In this document: positions 44,070 through 52,651 of the stretch, in pieces
How positions within the stretch are numbered: position 1 is the first letter of the stretch
Layout: every line of letters starts with the position of its first letter
Assembly (NCBI GenBank): GCA_003576705.1
Contig: QOZS01000001.1
Coordinates: 124,001 to 188,000, forward strand
Direction: 5' to 3'
Source: Desertibaculum subflavum
Lineage (GTDB): Bacteria; Pseudomonadota; Alphaproteobacteria; Ferrovibrionales; Ferrovibrionaceae
DNA length: 64,000 nucleotides
Translations under genes and position numbers: made by a program
Notes under the pieces: model-generated
The model's database searches: none
What the model saw: the letters and a program-made list of their open reading frames with translations, nothing else
Told to the model about the DNA's origin: nothing

Positions 44070-44833
44070 TGGCCGAACCCCGCCTCGCCGGCAAGGTCGC
44101 GCTGATCACCGGCGCGGCCTCCGGCATCGGCGCGGCGAGCGCGCGGTTGTTCGCGGCCGAGGGCGCGAAGCTCATCCTGACCGATGTCAACGAGGCGGGG
44201 GCCAAGGCGCTGGCAGCTGAGATCGGCGGCGGTGCTCTCGGCTTCGAGCACGACGTCACCAGCGAGGCCGCCTGGGACATGGTGATGGCCGAGACCAGCG
44301 TCGCCTTCGGCCGGCTCGACGTGCTGGTCAACAATGCCGGCATCGGCCGCGCCACGCCGATCCTGGAGACCAGCCTGGCCCAATGGCGCGAGGTCATCTC
44401 GGTCAACTTGGATGCCGTGTTCCTCGGCTGCCGGGCCGGCATCGCGGCGATGAAGGAGAAGGGCGGCTCGATCGTCAACCTGTCGTCGATCCTCGGCCTG
44501 GTCGGCTCGCCGCTGACGGCCGCCTATGCCGCCTCCAAGGGCGGCGTGAAGCTGATGACCAAGACCTTGGCGCTGGAGGTGGCGCAGAACGGCTGGAAGA
44601 TCCGCATCAACTCGGTGCATCCCGGCTATATCGACACGCCGATGGTGGCCGGCGCGATTTCCCGGGCGCCGGATGCGGCGCAGCGCAAGGCCTACCTGAT
44701 CTCGCAGCACCCCCTCGGCCGGCTGGGCCGGGCCGAGGAGATCGCCGCGGGCATTCTCTATCTCGCCTCCGACGCGTCGAGCTTCATGACGGGGTCGGAG
44801 CTGGTGATCGATGGCGGCTATACGGCCCGCTAA
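44069..44833 (+). CDS. Short-chain dehydrogenase/reductase
   Basis: 254 residues, ATG overlapping the racemase stop (TGATG). TGAASGIG at 14-21 binds NAD(P), NNAG at 88-91, Ser139/140, Tyr153 and Lys157 are the catalytic residues, and PGYIDTPM follows. The aspartate at the end of strand 2 (ILTDV) suggests NAD. Many family members oxidise 3-hydroxyacyl-CoA or sterol-like alcohols. Third gene of the acyl-CoA operon. Confidence 0.93.
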   Translation: MAEPRLAGKVALITGAASGIGAASARLFAAEGAKLILTDVNEAGAKALAAEIGGGALGFEHDVTSEAAWDMVMAETSVAFGRLDVLVNNAGIGRATPILETSLAQWREVISVNLDAVFLGCRAGIAAMKEKGGSIVNLSSILGLVGSPLTAAYAASKGGVKLMTKTLALEVAQNGWKIRINSVHPGYIDTPMVAGAISRAPDAAQRKAYLISQHPLGRLGRAEEIAAGILYLASDASSFMTGSELVIDGGYTAR

Positions 44834-44844
44834 GCCCGAAAGAG

Positions 44845-45237
44845 CTAGGCCTTGGCCGCAATCGCCTCGATCTCGACCAGGTAATCCGGTGCCGCCAGGC
44901 CGGCGACCACCAGCAGAGTGGAGGCAGGGCGGTAGCCGTCGACCTGGTAGCGGCCGCGCACCTCGCGGGCGGCCGGGATATAGTCCTTGCTGGTCAGGAA
45001 GGTGGTCACCTTGACCACATCCTCCAGCCCCATGCCGGCGCCCTTCAGGATGGCGACGATGTTCTTCCAGGCCTGGTCGGCCTGGGCGGCGATGCCCTCG
45101 GCGATCTTGCCGTCCGGCGTCACGCCGACCTGGCCCGAGACAGTGAGCCAGCGGGCGCCGGGCGGCACCTCGATGCCGTGGCTGTACGAAGGGCTGACGG
45201 GACCGGCGATGCCGGCGGGACTATGGACCTTGTGCAT
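44845..45237 (-). CDS. RidA-family protein
   Basis: 130 residues. The RidA/YjgF fold is shown by WLTVSGQVGVTPDGKIAEG, QADQAWKNIVAILKGAGMGLEDVVKVTTFLT, and RPASTLLVVAGLAAPDYLVEIEAIA with the arginine that holds the imine carboxylate. Family members speed hydrolysis of reactive enamines or imines from PLP enzymes; some are enamine deaminases or amide hydrolases. Convergent with the SDR gene, eleven bases apart. Confidence 0.88.
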   Translation of the reverse strand: MHKVHSPAGIAGPVSPSYSHGIEVPPGARWLTVSGQVGVTPDGKIAEGIAAQADQAWKNIVAILKGAGMGLEDVVKVTTFLTSKDYIPAAREVRGRYQVDGYRPASTLLVVAGLAAPDYLVEIEAIAAKA

Positions 45238-45392
45238 GGTTCGCTGCTCCCCGGGGTTGCACCGCCATTCTGCCCTGCCGGGCGAGCTAGCCGAAAGGGC
45301 CTATACATTTGACGACCTGCCGATTGACGCGGGGCCAAGGCGGCTCGATCATCCGCGAATCGAGCCGGAAGTTTTTGCCGGAGGAGAGGGTT

Positions 45393-48300
45393 ATGGCGCT
45401 GGCCGAAGATGTCCGTATGCCGTCGGTCGAGGCGCGCGCCGAACCGGCGCCCAAACCGCTGCGGTCGAGCGCTATGGAGCGCCGCCGCTCGTTCCTGTTG
45501 GTGGTCGGTTGGAGCTTCACCATCCTGTGGGCGATCGGCGCGGTCTATTGGATCCAGCAGACCTGGGACTGGGCCGGCTTCCGCCGGTTGATGCCGCATG
45601 AATTCGCCGCCCTGGTCGCCGGCATCTGCCTGCCGCCGACGCTCGCCTGGTCGCTGATCACCTTCTCGCTGATCGGCATGGAGCGCCGCCGGCAGGGCTA
45701 TGCCCTCGCCAAGGTCTTGAACGACCTCAGCTATCCGACGCCGCAGGCAACCTCCCGGGTGCGCGACATCACCGAGACGCTGGAGCGCCACACCAAGGCG
45801 GTGCAGGCACTGTCCGAGACCGCGGTCGGCGCCGCTTCCGAGGTCAGCGGCGACCTCGCCCGCATCGCCGGCGAGCTGCGCCAGACCATGTTCGACGGCT
45901 CCGAGGGCCTGCACAAGGCGGCGCGGCGCCAGACCGCCGTGTTGGACGCAGCCAAGGTCGACCATACCCGGGCCATGGACGAAGTGGCGACGGCGCTGGA
46001 GCAGCGCGCCACCACGGTCGAGACCATGATGCGCTCCAAGGCCGAGGAGCTGACCCGCATCGCCTCGGCCGTGGTGCTTCAGGGCAACGCGATCCACGAG
46101 GCGGCCAAGAAGCAGGCCGACCTGATCGGCGAGGCGGCGCAGTCGGCGACGGCCAAGCTCGAACTGGTGCGCGAGGCGCTGCGCGAGCAGGCGAGCACCT
46201 TGAATCAGGCCTCCGACCGCGCCATCACGGCGTCGCGCATGACCGGTGACGCGCTGAGCAGTCACGCCGAGGAATTCGCCCGCGCTGCCGAGGGCGCCGC
46301 CGCGCGCACCAAGGAGGCGATGGAGAATCTGAGCGCCCAGGCGATCGTCGCCGATACCCGCGTCACCACCCTGGTCGAGCGGGTCGATTCCGCGAGCGAG
46401 GCGCTCAGGCGCCGCGCCGAGGAATCGGGTGCGATCTCCGAGATGGCGGTGACCCGCATCCGCGAGGCGGGTGCGGCGCTGACCCGGCAGTCGACCGAAC
46501 TCGACGCCACCTCCGAGCGGGCCAGCCGACGCATCAACGAGACGGGCGCTGTGTTCGACCAGCGCGCCCATGTGCTGGCGCGCGACACCGAGGTTCTGGG
46601 CAACAAGATCCAGACCATCACCAGCCTGATCGACTCCGCGGAGACGCGGGCGATCACGGCCGGCAGCAGCGTCGGCGAAGCGGTGCGCCAGCTCGACGGC
46701 GTCGCGACCACGGCGGAGACGCGCGTCCGCGATTTCGCCGAGACGGCGAAGCGCGAGGCGGCATTGCTCGCCGCGATGAACGAGCGCGCCCGGCTCGAAG
46801 CGGCGAGTCTGGTGGAGAATTATCGCAGCAGCGCCGAGGCGCTGACCGGCGCTGCGGGCAATGCCGGCGCCAGCATCGACCGTGTGGCCGAGGTGCTGGT
46901 AGAGCGCCAGCATGCGATCGACCGGGTCGCCCGCGAGGCAAACCGCGTCGCCGAGGATATCGGCGAGATCCTGAAGCGCGGCGAAGAAGAACTGATGTCG
47001 GCGACCCGCCGGGCCGAAGAGCAGACCATGGACGCAGGTCTGCGGCTGCGCCGGCAAGCCGAGGCGATCGACGAGACATCGGGCCTGGTGCAGGCAAGGC
47101 TGCGGGATTCGCTCGAGACCAGCCGGCGCCAGAGCGTCGAGCTCGATGCCGCCGCCGAGCGGGCGGCGCAGCGCCTGCGCGAGCTGAGCGAGGCGAGCCG
47201 GGCCGAGCTCCGCGAGCTGGCGCTGGCCGGCGACCGGGCGGCTCAGGGCCTCAGCACGGCAGAGGTGGCGGCGCGCGAGCAGATCCTCGCCTTCAACGAA
47301 GCGGCCGACCAGGCGCAGCTCGGTATCCGGCAGGCCGGTGCCGCTGCCACCGATCAGACGCGCGAGCTTGCCGACTTCACCAAACAGGCGGCAAGCGAGC
47401 TCTATGCGCTGGGCGACGGTGCCCGCGAGCGGACCGAAGAGCTGCGCGCCGCCGGGGTGTCGGCGCAGGGCGCCTTCGACGGCTTCCGGGCCGCGGCCGA
47501 CCGCGCGGCGGAGGCGGCGCAGGCCGCGCTCGCGGCGACCGCGCAGTCGGATACCAATTTCGGCGCCACCGCCGCCCGCACCACCCAGGAGGCGGAGCGG
47601 CTACGCGACATCCTGCAGGCCCAGGCCGATGCGCTGGCGCGGGTGGCGAGCCACCTCTCCAGCCAGGCGGCGAATATCGGCGACACGCTGCGCGCCCGCA
47701 CCGGCGAGTTGACCGCCGCCGCCGATCGCGTTTCCGAGGGCACCGAGGTCGCTTCGGTCGCCTTCCAGCGGCAGACCTCGGTCTTCGCCCAGGCCGGCGA
47801 GGCGGCCGAGGCGCGGCTGCGCGAGCTTGGCACCGTGCTGGACGAACGCTCGCGCGAATTCGCCCGCGTCACCGAGGAGACCGAGGAGCGCATCATCAGG
47901 ACCGGCGACACCCTGCGCGGCAAGCGGAGCGACATGCTGGAAGCCGGGCGGGCCGTCGAGGCCGGCATCAGTTCCGCGGTGCAGGCATTCGAGCGCCAGG
48001 CCCAGGCGATCGAGGCGCGCGCCAAGATCATCATCGACCGCGTCGAGCAGGTCGGCGACACGATCGACCGCCGCACCGTGCTGCTCGACACCGCGAGCGA
48101 GCAGAGCCTGACCAAGGTCGCCGCCACCGGCGAGGGTCTGCAGCGCCAGGTCGAGGAGCTGGCGACCGCCGCCGACCGCGCCGCCCGCCGGGCGCAGGAT
48201 TCGATCGATCGCTTCAAGGAGCAGGCAGCGCAGTTGAACAAGGCCTCGGCCGAGGTTTCGGCGCAGGAGAAGGCCTTGCGCGATACCGCCTCGGGCCTCC

Positions 48301-48674
48301 GCGCGGAAGGCTTCCTCAAGGCCGCGGCCTTCCTGACCGACAGCCTCAACTCGCTGTCGATCGACCTGACCCGGCAGGTCGACCGCAATCTCGCCGAGGA
48401 GCTGTGGACCCGCTACGTCAAGGGTGAGCGCGGCGTGTTCACCCGCAAGCTCGCCAAGACCGGCGATCTCGACCGGATACGGGATCGCTATCGCACGGAT
48501 CCCGACTTCCGCCGCTACGCCGAACTGTATCTCCGCGATTTCGACCGTCTGCTGGAGCGCGCGCGCGATGTCGAGCACGAGGAGGTGCTGACCGCGACCT
48601 TCCTCACCGCCGATGTCGGCAAGGTCTACCTGCTGCTGAAGGATTCGCTCGCCGCCAAGCCGCCGGCGAGCTGA
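45393..48674 (+). CDS. Large membrane-anchored coiled-coil protein, function unknown
   Basis: 1093 residues from the ATG at 45393, with GAGGAGAGGG just before. After a 30-residue N-terminal tail come two hydrophobic spans at about 34-53 and 70-95. A very long alanine/glutamate/arginine-rich region (about 100-1000) follows with regular R-x-x-E/A heptads, predicted to form continuous coiled coil with recurring short units. The last ~100 residues are a separate folded domain (LWTRYVKGERGVFTRKLAK, DPDFRRYAELYLRDFDRLL). I recognise no named family; the layout resembles the Caulobacter pole-marker TipN and other envelope scaffolds. The gene stands alone. Confidence 0.75.
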   Translation: MALAEDVRMPSVEARAEPAPKPLRSSAMERRRSFLLVVGWSFTILWAIGAVYWIQQTWDWAGFRRLMPHEFAALVAGICLPPTLAWSLITFSLIGMERRRQGYALAKVLNDLSYPTPQATSRVRDITETLERHTKAVQALSETAVGAASEVSGDLARIAGELRQTMFDGSEGLHKAARRQTAVLDAAKVDHTRAMDEVATALEQRATTVETMMRSKAEELTRIASAVVLQGNAIHEAAKKQADLIGEAAQSATAKLELVREALREQASTLNQASDRAITASRMTGDALSSHAEEFARAAEGAAARTKEAMENLSAQAIVADTRVTTLVERVDSASEALRRRAEESGAISEMAVTRIREAGAALTRQSTELDATSERASRRINETGAVFDQRAHVLARDTEVLGNKIQTITSLIDSAETRAITAGSSVGEAVRQLDGVATTAETRVRDFAETAKREAALLAAMNERARLEAASLVENYRSSAEALTGAAGNAGASIDRVAEVLVERQHAIDRVAREANRVAEDIGEILKRGEEELMSATRRAEEQTMDAGLRLRRQAEAIDETSGLVQARLRDSLETSRRQSVELDAAAERAAQRLRELSEASRAELRELALAGDRAAQGLSTAEVAAREQILAFNEAADQAQLGIRQAGAAATDQTRELADFTKQAASELYALGDGARERTEELRAAGVSAQGAFDGFRAAADRAAEAAQAALAATAQSDTNFGATAARTTQEAERLRDILQAQADALARVASHLSSQAANIGDTLRARTGELTAAADRVSEGTEVASVAFQRQTSVFAQAGEAAEARLRELGTVLDERSREFARVTEETEERIIRTGDTLRGKRSDMLEAGRAVEAGISSAVQAFERQAQAIEARAKIIIDRVEQVGDTIDRRTVLLDTASEQSLTKVAATGEGLQRQVEELATAADRAARRAQDSIDRFKEQAAQLNKASAEVSAQEKALRDTASGLRAEGFLKAAAFLTDSLNSLSIDLTRQVDRNLAEELWTRYVKGERGVFTRKLAKTGDLDRIRDRYRTDPDFRRYAELYLRDFDRLLERARDVEHEEVLTATFLTADVGKVYLLLKDSLAAKPPAS

Positions 48675-48718
48675 GGCGCGCCGGCGGCTGGCCGTTCAGG
48701 CGGGCGACTTGCCTTGCC

Positions 48719-49240
48719 TCATTCCGGGATGGCGAGCTTGAGGTAGGCCGCGCTCGGCTTCTCGGACGGCCCGACGATCCCGGGCGCCTTGTTGTGCACC
48801 GGCGGCATGCTCTTGAGATAGGCCGCCAGGGCCTTCGCATCGGTGTCGGTCAGCTCGCCGTAGCTGTGATACGGCATGATTGGGACCAGCAGGCGTCCGT
48901 CCGGCCTGGCGCCGGTGCGTACCGCCTTGATGATCTCCGCCGCGCTCCAGTTGCCCAGCCCGGTCTCGCGGTCCGGCGTCAAGTTCGGCGGATAGAATAT
49001 GCCGACACCTGGAATCTCGAAGCCGATTTCCGATCCGGCTAGATAACGTAGCTGGTCCGGCTTTCCCACCAGCGCGCCCGGCGTATGACAGCCGCCGCAA
49101 TCCATGATCCTGGCGAGATAGGCGCCGCGCTTCTGCTCGGCCGTAGGGCCGGGCTTGCCCTGCGCGAAGGCCGCCGCCACGGCAAGTGCCGCATAGCCGA
49201 GCGCGAGCGCGCCGGCGAGCGCGCCGGCCGCCTGCCTCAC
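48719..49240 (-). CDS. Cytochrome c (single CXXCH heme)
   Basis: 173 residues, GTG at 49240 overlapping the PEP-CTERM gene stop (GTGA). A signal anchor at about 4-26 sends it to the periplasm. Heme motif CGGCH at 48-52, a long variable middle, then MPYHSYGELTDTDAKALAAYL, where the methionine is the likely sixth ligand. The class matches monoheme c-type cytochromes of the diheme-like superfamily seen beside alcohol or sugar dehydrogenases. No oxidoreductase is adjacent. Translational coupling ties it to the surface protein. Confidence 0.85.
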   Translation of the reverse strand: MRQAAGALAGALALGYAALAVAAAFAQGKPGPTAEQKRGAYLARIMDCGGCHTPGALVGKPDQLRYLAGSEIGFEIPGVGIFYPPNLTPDRETGLGNWSAAEIIKAVRTGARPDGRLLVPIMPYHSYGELTDTDAKALAAYLKSMPPVHNKAPGIVGPSEKPSAAYLKLAIPE

Positions 49241-50022
49241 GACCGGCCCTCCCGCCGCGCCCGCGCAAGGCCGAGCAGCAGGAGCCCGGTGCCGGCGATC
49301 AGCAGGGCGGAAGGCTCCGGCACCGCCGCCGGCGCCACTTCCAGCACCAGCTGGCGCGTATGGTCGGCGACGAAATCCACCATGGTGAAGCCGAACACAT
49401 ACTGGTCGAAGATGCCGGCGATGCTGGTCAGCGCGCCGCCCAGCAGAAAGTCGCCGCCCGCCGCGGCGTTGAGCGCCGCCAGTGCCGCCGCGTTGAGGTC
49501 GATCTCGATCACCGTGCCGTTGTCGGCGGCGCTGACGCTCCTGGTGCCGAACAGGATGCCGGTGCCGAGATCGGCGAAGCCGGCGACACCCGCAGTCCCA
49601 TCCAGGAAGGCGGCGGCGAGCGTCGTCACGTCGTAGAAGGCGAGCGTTTCGCTCGCCTGCGGCGAGACATAGCCGTGCAGGAATTGCGAGACTTCGGGAT
49701 TGAAGAGCCGAAGCTTCGCCGCCGTCACCGTGCCGGTGACGCCGGAGAGGTCGAAGGCAAGGTAGCTCCGCCGCACCGTCTGGCCGAGCTGCCCGGTCAG
49801 GAAATTCTCCGTTGTGCCGACACGCGCGCCGGCCGCGTTGTAGGCGCCGGAGGCGGTGGCATCCACCGCGATGGCCGCGGCATGGGCGCCTGTCGGTGCT
49901 GCCAGGAGAGCCAAGGCGAGACCGCCGGCTGCCCAGCTCCACTTCGTCAACGTCGGGCTTGCGCCGTCCCGGCCACGGCCCGGAAGCGCAGGCGAGGCCT
50001 CAATCTGGACATTCGAGATCAT
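49237..50022 (-). CDS. PEP-CTERM sorting-signal protein
   Basis: 261 residues from the ATG at 50022, with GGGGA upstream. A signal peptide (TKWSWAAGGLALALLAAP, cleavage after AHAA) starts export; the mature part is glycine/alanine-rich and beta-prone with repeated Leu/Val stretches. The C-terminus VPEPSALLIAGTGLLLLGL then basic residues is a textbook PEP-CTERM tail for exosortase. An exosortase must lie elsewhere in the genome. Such proteins are usually exopolysaccharide or biofilm surface proteins. Followed directly by the cytochrome c gene. Confidence 0.88.
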   Translation of the reverse strand: MISNVQIEASPALPGRGRDGASPTLTKWSWAAGGLALALLAAPTGAHAAAIAVDATASGAYNAAGARVGTTENFLTGQLGQTVRRSYLAFDLSGVTGTVTAAKLRLFNPEVSQFLHGYVSPQASETLAFYDVTTLAAAFLDGTAGVAGFADLGTGILFGTRSVSAADNGTVIEIDLNAAALAALNAAAGGDFLLGGALTSIAGIFDQYVFGFTMVDFVADHTRQLVLEVAPAAVPEPSALLIAGTGLLLLGLARARREGRS

Positions 50023-50126
50023 GATAAGTTCCCCTTTGCTGGCGCGCGGCGAAGTTCCCCGGCGCGCGCGTCCGGGTGCGGGCGCGTTCCGGCGCCCTGA
50101 CTTCTCGTTCGGTCGATGTGGCGGTT

Positions 50127-50159
50127 GGGTTCGCCGGCGCTCAGTGCGCCGGCGAACCC
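50127..50159. promoter_or_regulatory. Perfect 14-bp hairpin upstream of the PEP-CTERM gene
   Basis: Arms GGGTTCGCCGGCGC and GCGCCGGCGAACCC around a 5-base loop TCAGT, about 105 bases before the PEP-CTERM start. No T-run on either side, so it is more likely an operator or leader structure than a terminator. Confidence 0.55.
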
Positions 50160-50437
50160 GCAACGCGGTGCGGGAGTGAAGCTATGCCGCAGGTCTTTCC
50201 GCGGCTCTCGCCGGTGTTTGCCGGAACTTTCCGGGAAAGCCTCGCCGGGCGCTGTCAACCGGCGGCGTCTCGACGGCGAGGAGCGGGATTGAATGACGGG
50301 CAGTCGAGGCGGGATCGGCGTTGAGCTTCGGCATTTTCGGGCCCCCGGGATCTGGTGGCCGGTTAGTTAGACGCCGGGGAAGCCGGCCAACAGCCGAAGT
50401 CTTGCAGTTCCGCTCTGCATTCTTGCAGAATGGTTCG

Positions 50438-50533
50438 ATGTTCGAGCCGGATGATCCGAGGCTCTTCCTCGCCGTCGCGCGGTCCGGCAGCACGCTGGCC
50501 GTGAACAGAAGCCTGGGCGTCAATCGGACCTAG
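50438..50533 (+). pseudogene. LysR-family regulator N-terminal remnant
   Basis: A 31-codon frame from ATG at 50438: MFEPDDPRLFLAVARSGSTL then AVNRSLGVNRT and a stop. This matches the first helix-turn-helix helices of LysR regulators and stops just where the recognition helix should continue (TVSRRI). The rest of the gene is absent in any frame I checked near it, and the next gene's start follows at once. So it is a truncated leftover, not an intact regulator. Confidence 0.65.
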
Positions 50534-50547
50534 AAGTGGCGGCGATC

Positions 50548-51981
50548 ATGGACGGCAGGAAGCAGGTTGCGGCGGCGATCCGGGAATACATCGCGCAGGC
50601 GCGGTTGTCGCGCGAGCAGTTCGCGCATCGCACCCGGCTCGGCAAGTCGACCATCGACAAGCTCCTGATCGGCCTGTTCTCGGACAAGACCCTCGCCGTG
50701 GTCGAGAGCCACACGAAGCTCGCGTTGCGCGGCCTGCTGGAGCAGACCCCGACGGAAGCCGCTATCCCGAAACCCGAGGTACCGGCGCGCGGGATCGACA
50801 AGCCTTCGATCGCCGTCTTGCCGTTTGCCAATATGGGCGCCGGCCCGGATGAGGAATTCCTCGCCGATGGCATCACCGAGGACATCATCACGGCGCTGGC
50901 GCGTCTCAGCTGGCTGTTCGTCATCGCCCGCAATTCCACCTTCGTCTACAAGGGCAGGGCGGTCGACGTGCGTCAGGTCGCTCAGGACCTTGGCGTTCGC
51001 TATGTGCTCGAGGGCAGCGTGCGCAAGGTCGGCCAGCGCATCCGCATCACCGGCCAGCTGATCGATGCCGAGGCCGGCAACCACATCTGGGCGGCCAAAT
51101 ACGACCGCTCCTTGCCGGACCTGTTCGCCGTCAACGACGAGATCGTCGACCGCGTGGTGGCCGCGGTTGAGCCGCATCTCTATGCGGAGGAAGGGATCCG
51201 CGCATTCCAGCGGCCGCCGGACAACGTCGACGCCTGGGGGCTCGCGGTCAGGGCGCTGACCCTGATCAACAGGGTCGATCGCAAGCAGAACGAGGAAGCG
51301 CAGGCGCTGTTGCGATCGGCGATCGATCTGGCCCCTCGCTACGGTCGGGCGCACGCCCTGCTCGGCTGGGCCAAGTGGTGGGCGGCGCTCTGCTATTGGT
51401 TTCCCGATACGCGCGAAGGCTATCGGCAGGCAGCGGCATGCGCACAGGATGCGCTGTCGTTGGATCCGGGCGATCCGTGGGCTCGTATGGTCGCCGGCCT
51501 TTGCCACAGCACTGCCGGCGGACATGACCGCGCGCTCGGAGAGCTCACGACCGCCCTCAAACTGAACCCGAGCTTCGCGCTCGGTCACATGGCATTCGGC
51601 TGGGCCCTGTTGCGCGCAGGGCAGTTTGAGCGGGCGATCGCGGAGACGCGGCTGGCGCTGGAGCTGAGCCCGCTGGACAGCTTCTCCGGTTTCTACACCG
51701 CCATCCATGGCCTCGCCTTGCTGGGTGCGCGCCAGTTCGATGAGGCGCTGCCCTATCTGCGCAGCTCAGTCGCGGCTTTCGGCGAATACGCCGGCCATTA
51801 CAACACGCTGATCAGCTGCTGCGGGCATCTCGGGTTGCTCGGCGAGGCGAAGGAGTACATTGCCGCCCGCAACCGGGTCGGACCGCCGCTGCGCCTGGAT
51901 GTGCTGAGGACCAACTTGGCGCATTTCGCGCATCGGGATACGTTCATCGAGGGCCTGAAGATGGCAGGCATTTCCGAGTAG
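50548..51981 (+). CDS. HTH, FlgO-like and TPR domain protein (adenylate-cyclase-associated type)
   Basis: 477 residues from the ATG at 50548; a GTG four codons earlier is the alternative. The N-terminal 65 residues form a helix-turn-helix of the XRE kind (REQFAHRTRLGKSTIDKLL). Next comes the domain SIAVLPFANMGAGPDEEFLADGITEDIITAL through RIRITGQLIDAEAGNHIWAAKYDR, which in other proteins follows class III adenylate cyclase domains or winged helices. Then about six TPR-like repeats to the end. No cyclase domain is present. It may be a regulator reading protein-protein contacts. Confidence 0.8.
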   Translation: MDGRKQVAAAIREYIAQARLSREQFAHRTRLGKSTIDKLLIGLFSDKTLAVVESHTKLALRGLLEQTPTEAAIPKPEVPARGIDKPSIAVLPFANMGAGPDEEFLADGITEDIITALARLSWLFVIARNSTFVYKGRAVDVRQVAQDLGVRYVLEGSVRKVGQRIRITGQLIDAEAGNHIWAAKYDRSLPDLFAVNDEIVDRVVAAVEPHLYAEEGIRAFQRPPDNVDAWGLAVRALTLINRVDRKQNEEAQALLRSAIDLAPRYGRAHALLGWAKWWAALCYWFPDTREGYRQAAACAQDALSLDPGDPWARMVAGLCHSTAGGHDRALGELTTALKLNPSFALGHMAFGWALLRAGQFERAIAETRLALELSPLDSFSGFYTAIHGLALLGARQFDEALPYLRSSVAAFGEYAGHYNTLISCCGHLGLLGEAKEYIAARNRVGPPLRLDVLRTNLAHFAHRDTFIEGLKMAGISE

Positions 51982-52001
51982 ATGGTTTTGGCGAGCCTGA
52001 A

Positions 52002-52430
52002 TTGAACCCACTCCGCGATCCGCTCGTCATGGCAGCGCTCGGCGCCGGCCTGCTCGGCTGCGCCTCGCAGGCCGGCCGGCTGCCGGCGGAGATGCGCGAA
52101 GCCGCCTGGCATTGGACGGGCACGGCGGCGCCGGCCGACACGGTCACCGTCGCCGATCCGACGCGCTATACGCTGGCCTTCGTGCAGGAAAGTCGCGTCC
52201 ATCTGCGGGCCGACTGCAATCGGGGCAGCGGGCAGTACACCCACGGTGTCGGTCGGCGGATCGCTTTCGGCCCGATCGCTCTCACCCGCATGGCCTGCCC
52301 GTCGGGCTCGCTCTCGGATCGCTTCGTCCGCGATGTGGAGCGGGCCGAGCGCTATGCGCTGACGGACGGAATTCTGCTACTGACGCTTCCGGATGGCGCG
52401 GGCACCATGCGGTTCATGCGGGCAGAGTAG
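52002..52430 (+). CDS. META-domain lipoprotein
   Basis: 142 residues from a TTG at 52002; an ATG at 52029 would also keep the lipobox. LLGC with the lipid cysteine near residue 20 marks an outer-membrane lipoprotein. The rest is a META/HslJ-like domain: YTLAFVQESRVHLRADCNRGSGQYTHG and ITLTRMAC-like FGPIALTRMACPSG, ending in LLLTLPDGAGTMRFMR. META proteins are small stress or surface proteins of unclear role. It starts 20 bases after the TPR gene on the same strand. Confidence 0.75.
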   Translation: MNPLRDPLVMAALGAGLLGCASQAGRLPAEMREAAWHWTGTAAPADTVTVADPTRYTLAFVQESRVHLRADCNRGSGQYTHGVGRRIAFGPIALTRMACPSGSLSDRFVRDVERAERYALTDGILLLTLPDGAGTMRFMRAE

Positions 52431-52501
52431 CCGCGCCGGACGCTTTCTCGCCCTTGCCGCCTTCGCGCGGCTGCACCACGTGCAGCCCGCAGGGCTGAGC
52501 G

Positions 52502-52577
52502 TGGTGGGCGGTGAAGGGCTCGAACCTCCGACATCCTCGGTGTAAACGAGGCGCTCTACCAACTGAGCTAACCGCCC
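52502..52577 (-). tRNA. tRNA-Val (anticodon TAC)
   Basis: 76 bases including an encoded CCA. The acceptor stem GGGCGGT pairs with ACCGCCC, the D-loop is normal, the anticodon loop reads TTTACAC with TAC in the centre, and the T-loop has GGTTCGAACC. Confidence 0.95.
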
Positions 52578-52598
52578 TGTGATCGGGCCGACACCAAA

Positions 52599-52623
52599 CC
52601 GGCCGCCTCGCTGCGGCGGCCGG
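52599..52623 (-). terminator. Hairpin after hup
   Basis: Perfect 9-bp stem CCGGCCGCC/GGCGGCCGG with a 7-base loop, followed on the minus strand by TTTGG. Between hup and tRNA-Val; likely terminates hup, with a short T-run. Confidence 0.5.
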
Positions 52624-52651
52624 CAATGTCAGGGCCGCAGCCGGCGCAGCG

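Larger units (their letters stand above)
50023..50547. other. 525-base intergenic region
   Basis: Holds the leader of the PEP-CTERM gene with a perfect hairpin (50127-50159), and a short LysR-gene remnant (50438-50533). Nothing else is clear. Confidence 0.6.

Noticed and set aside
50182..50523. Minus-strand frame opposite the LysR remnant
   Set aside because: Composition is proline/arginine-rich without a ribosome site; it is a shadow of the GC-rich leader.
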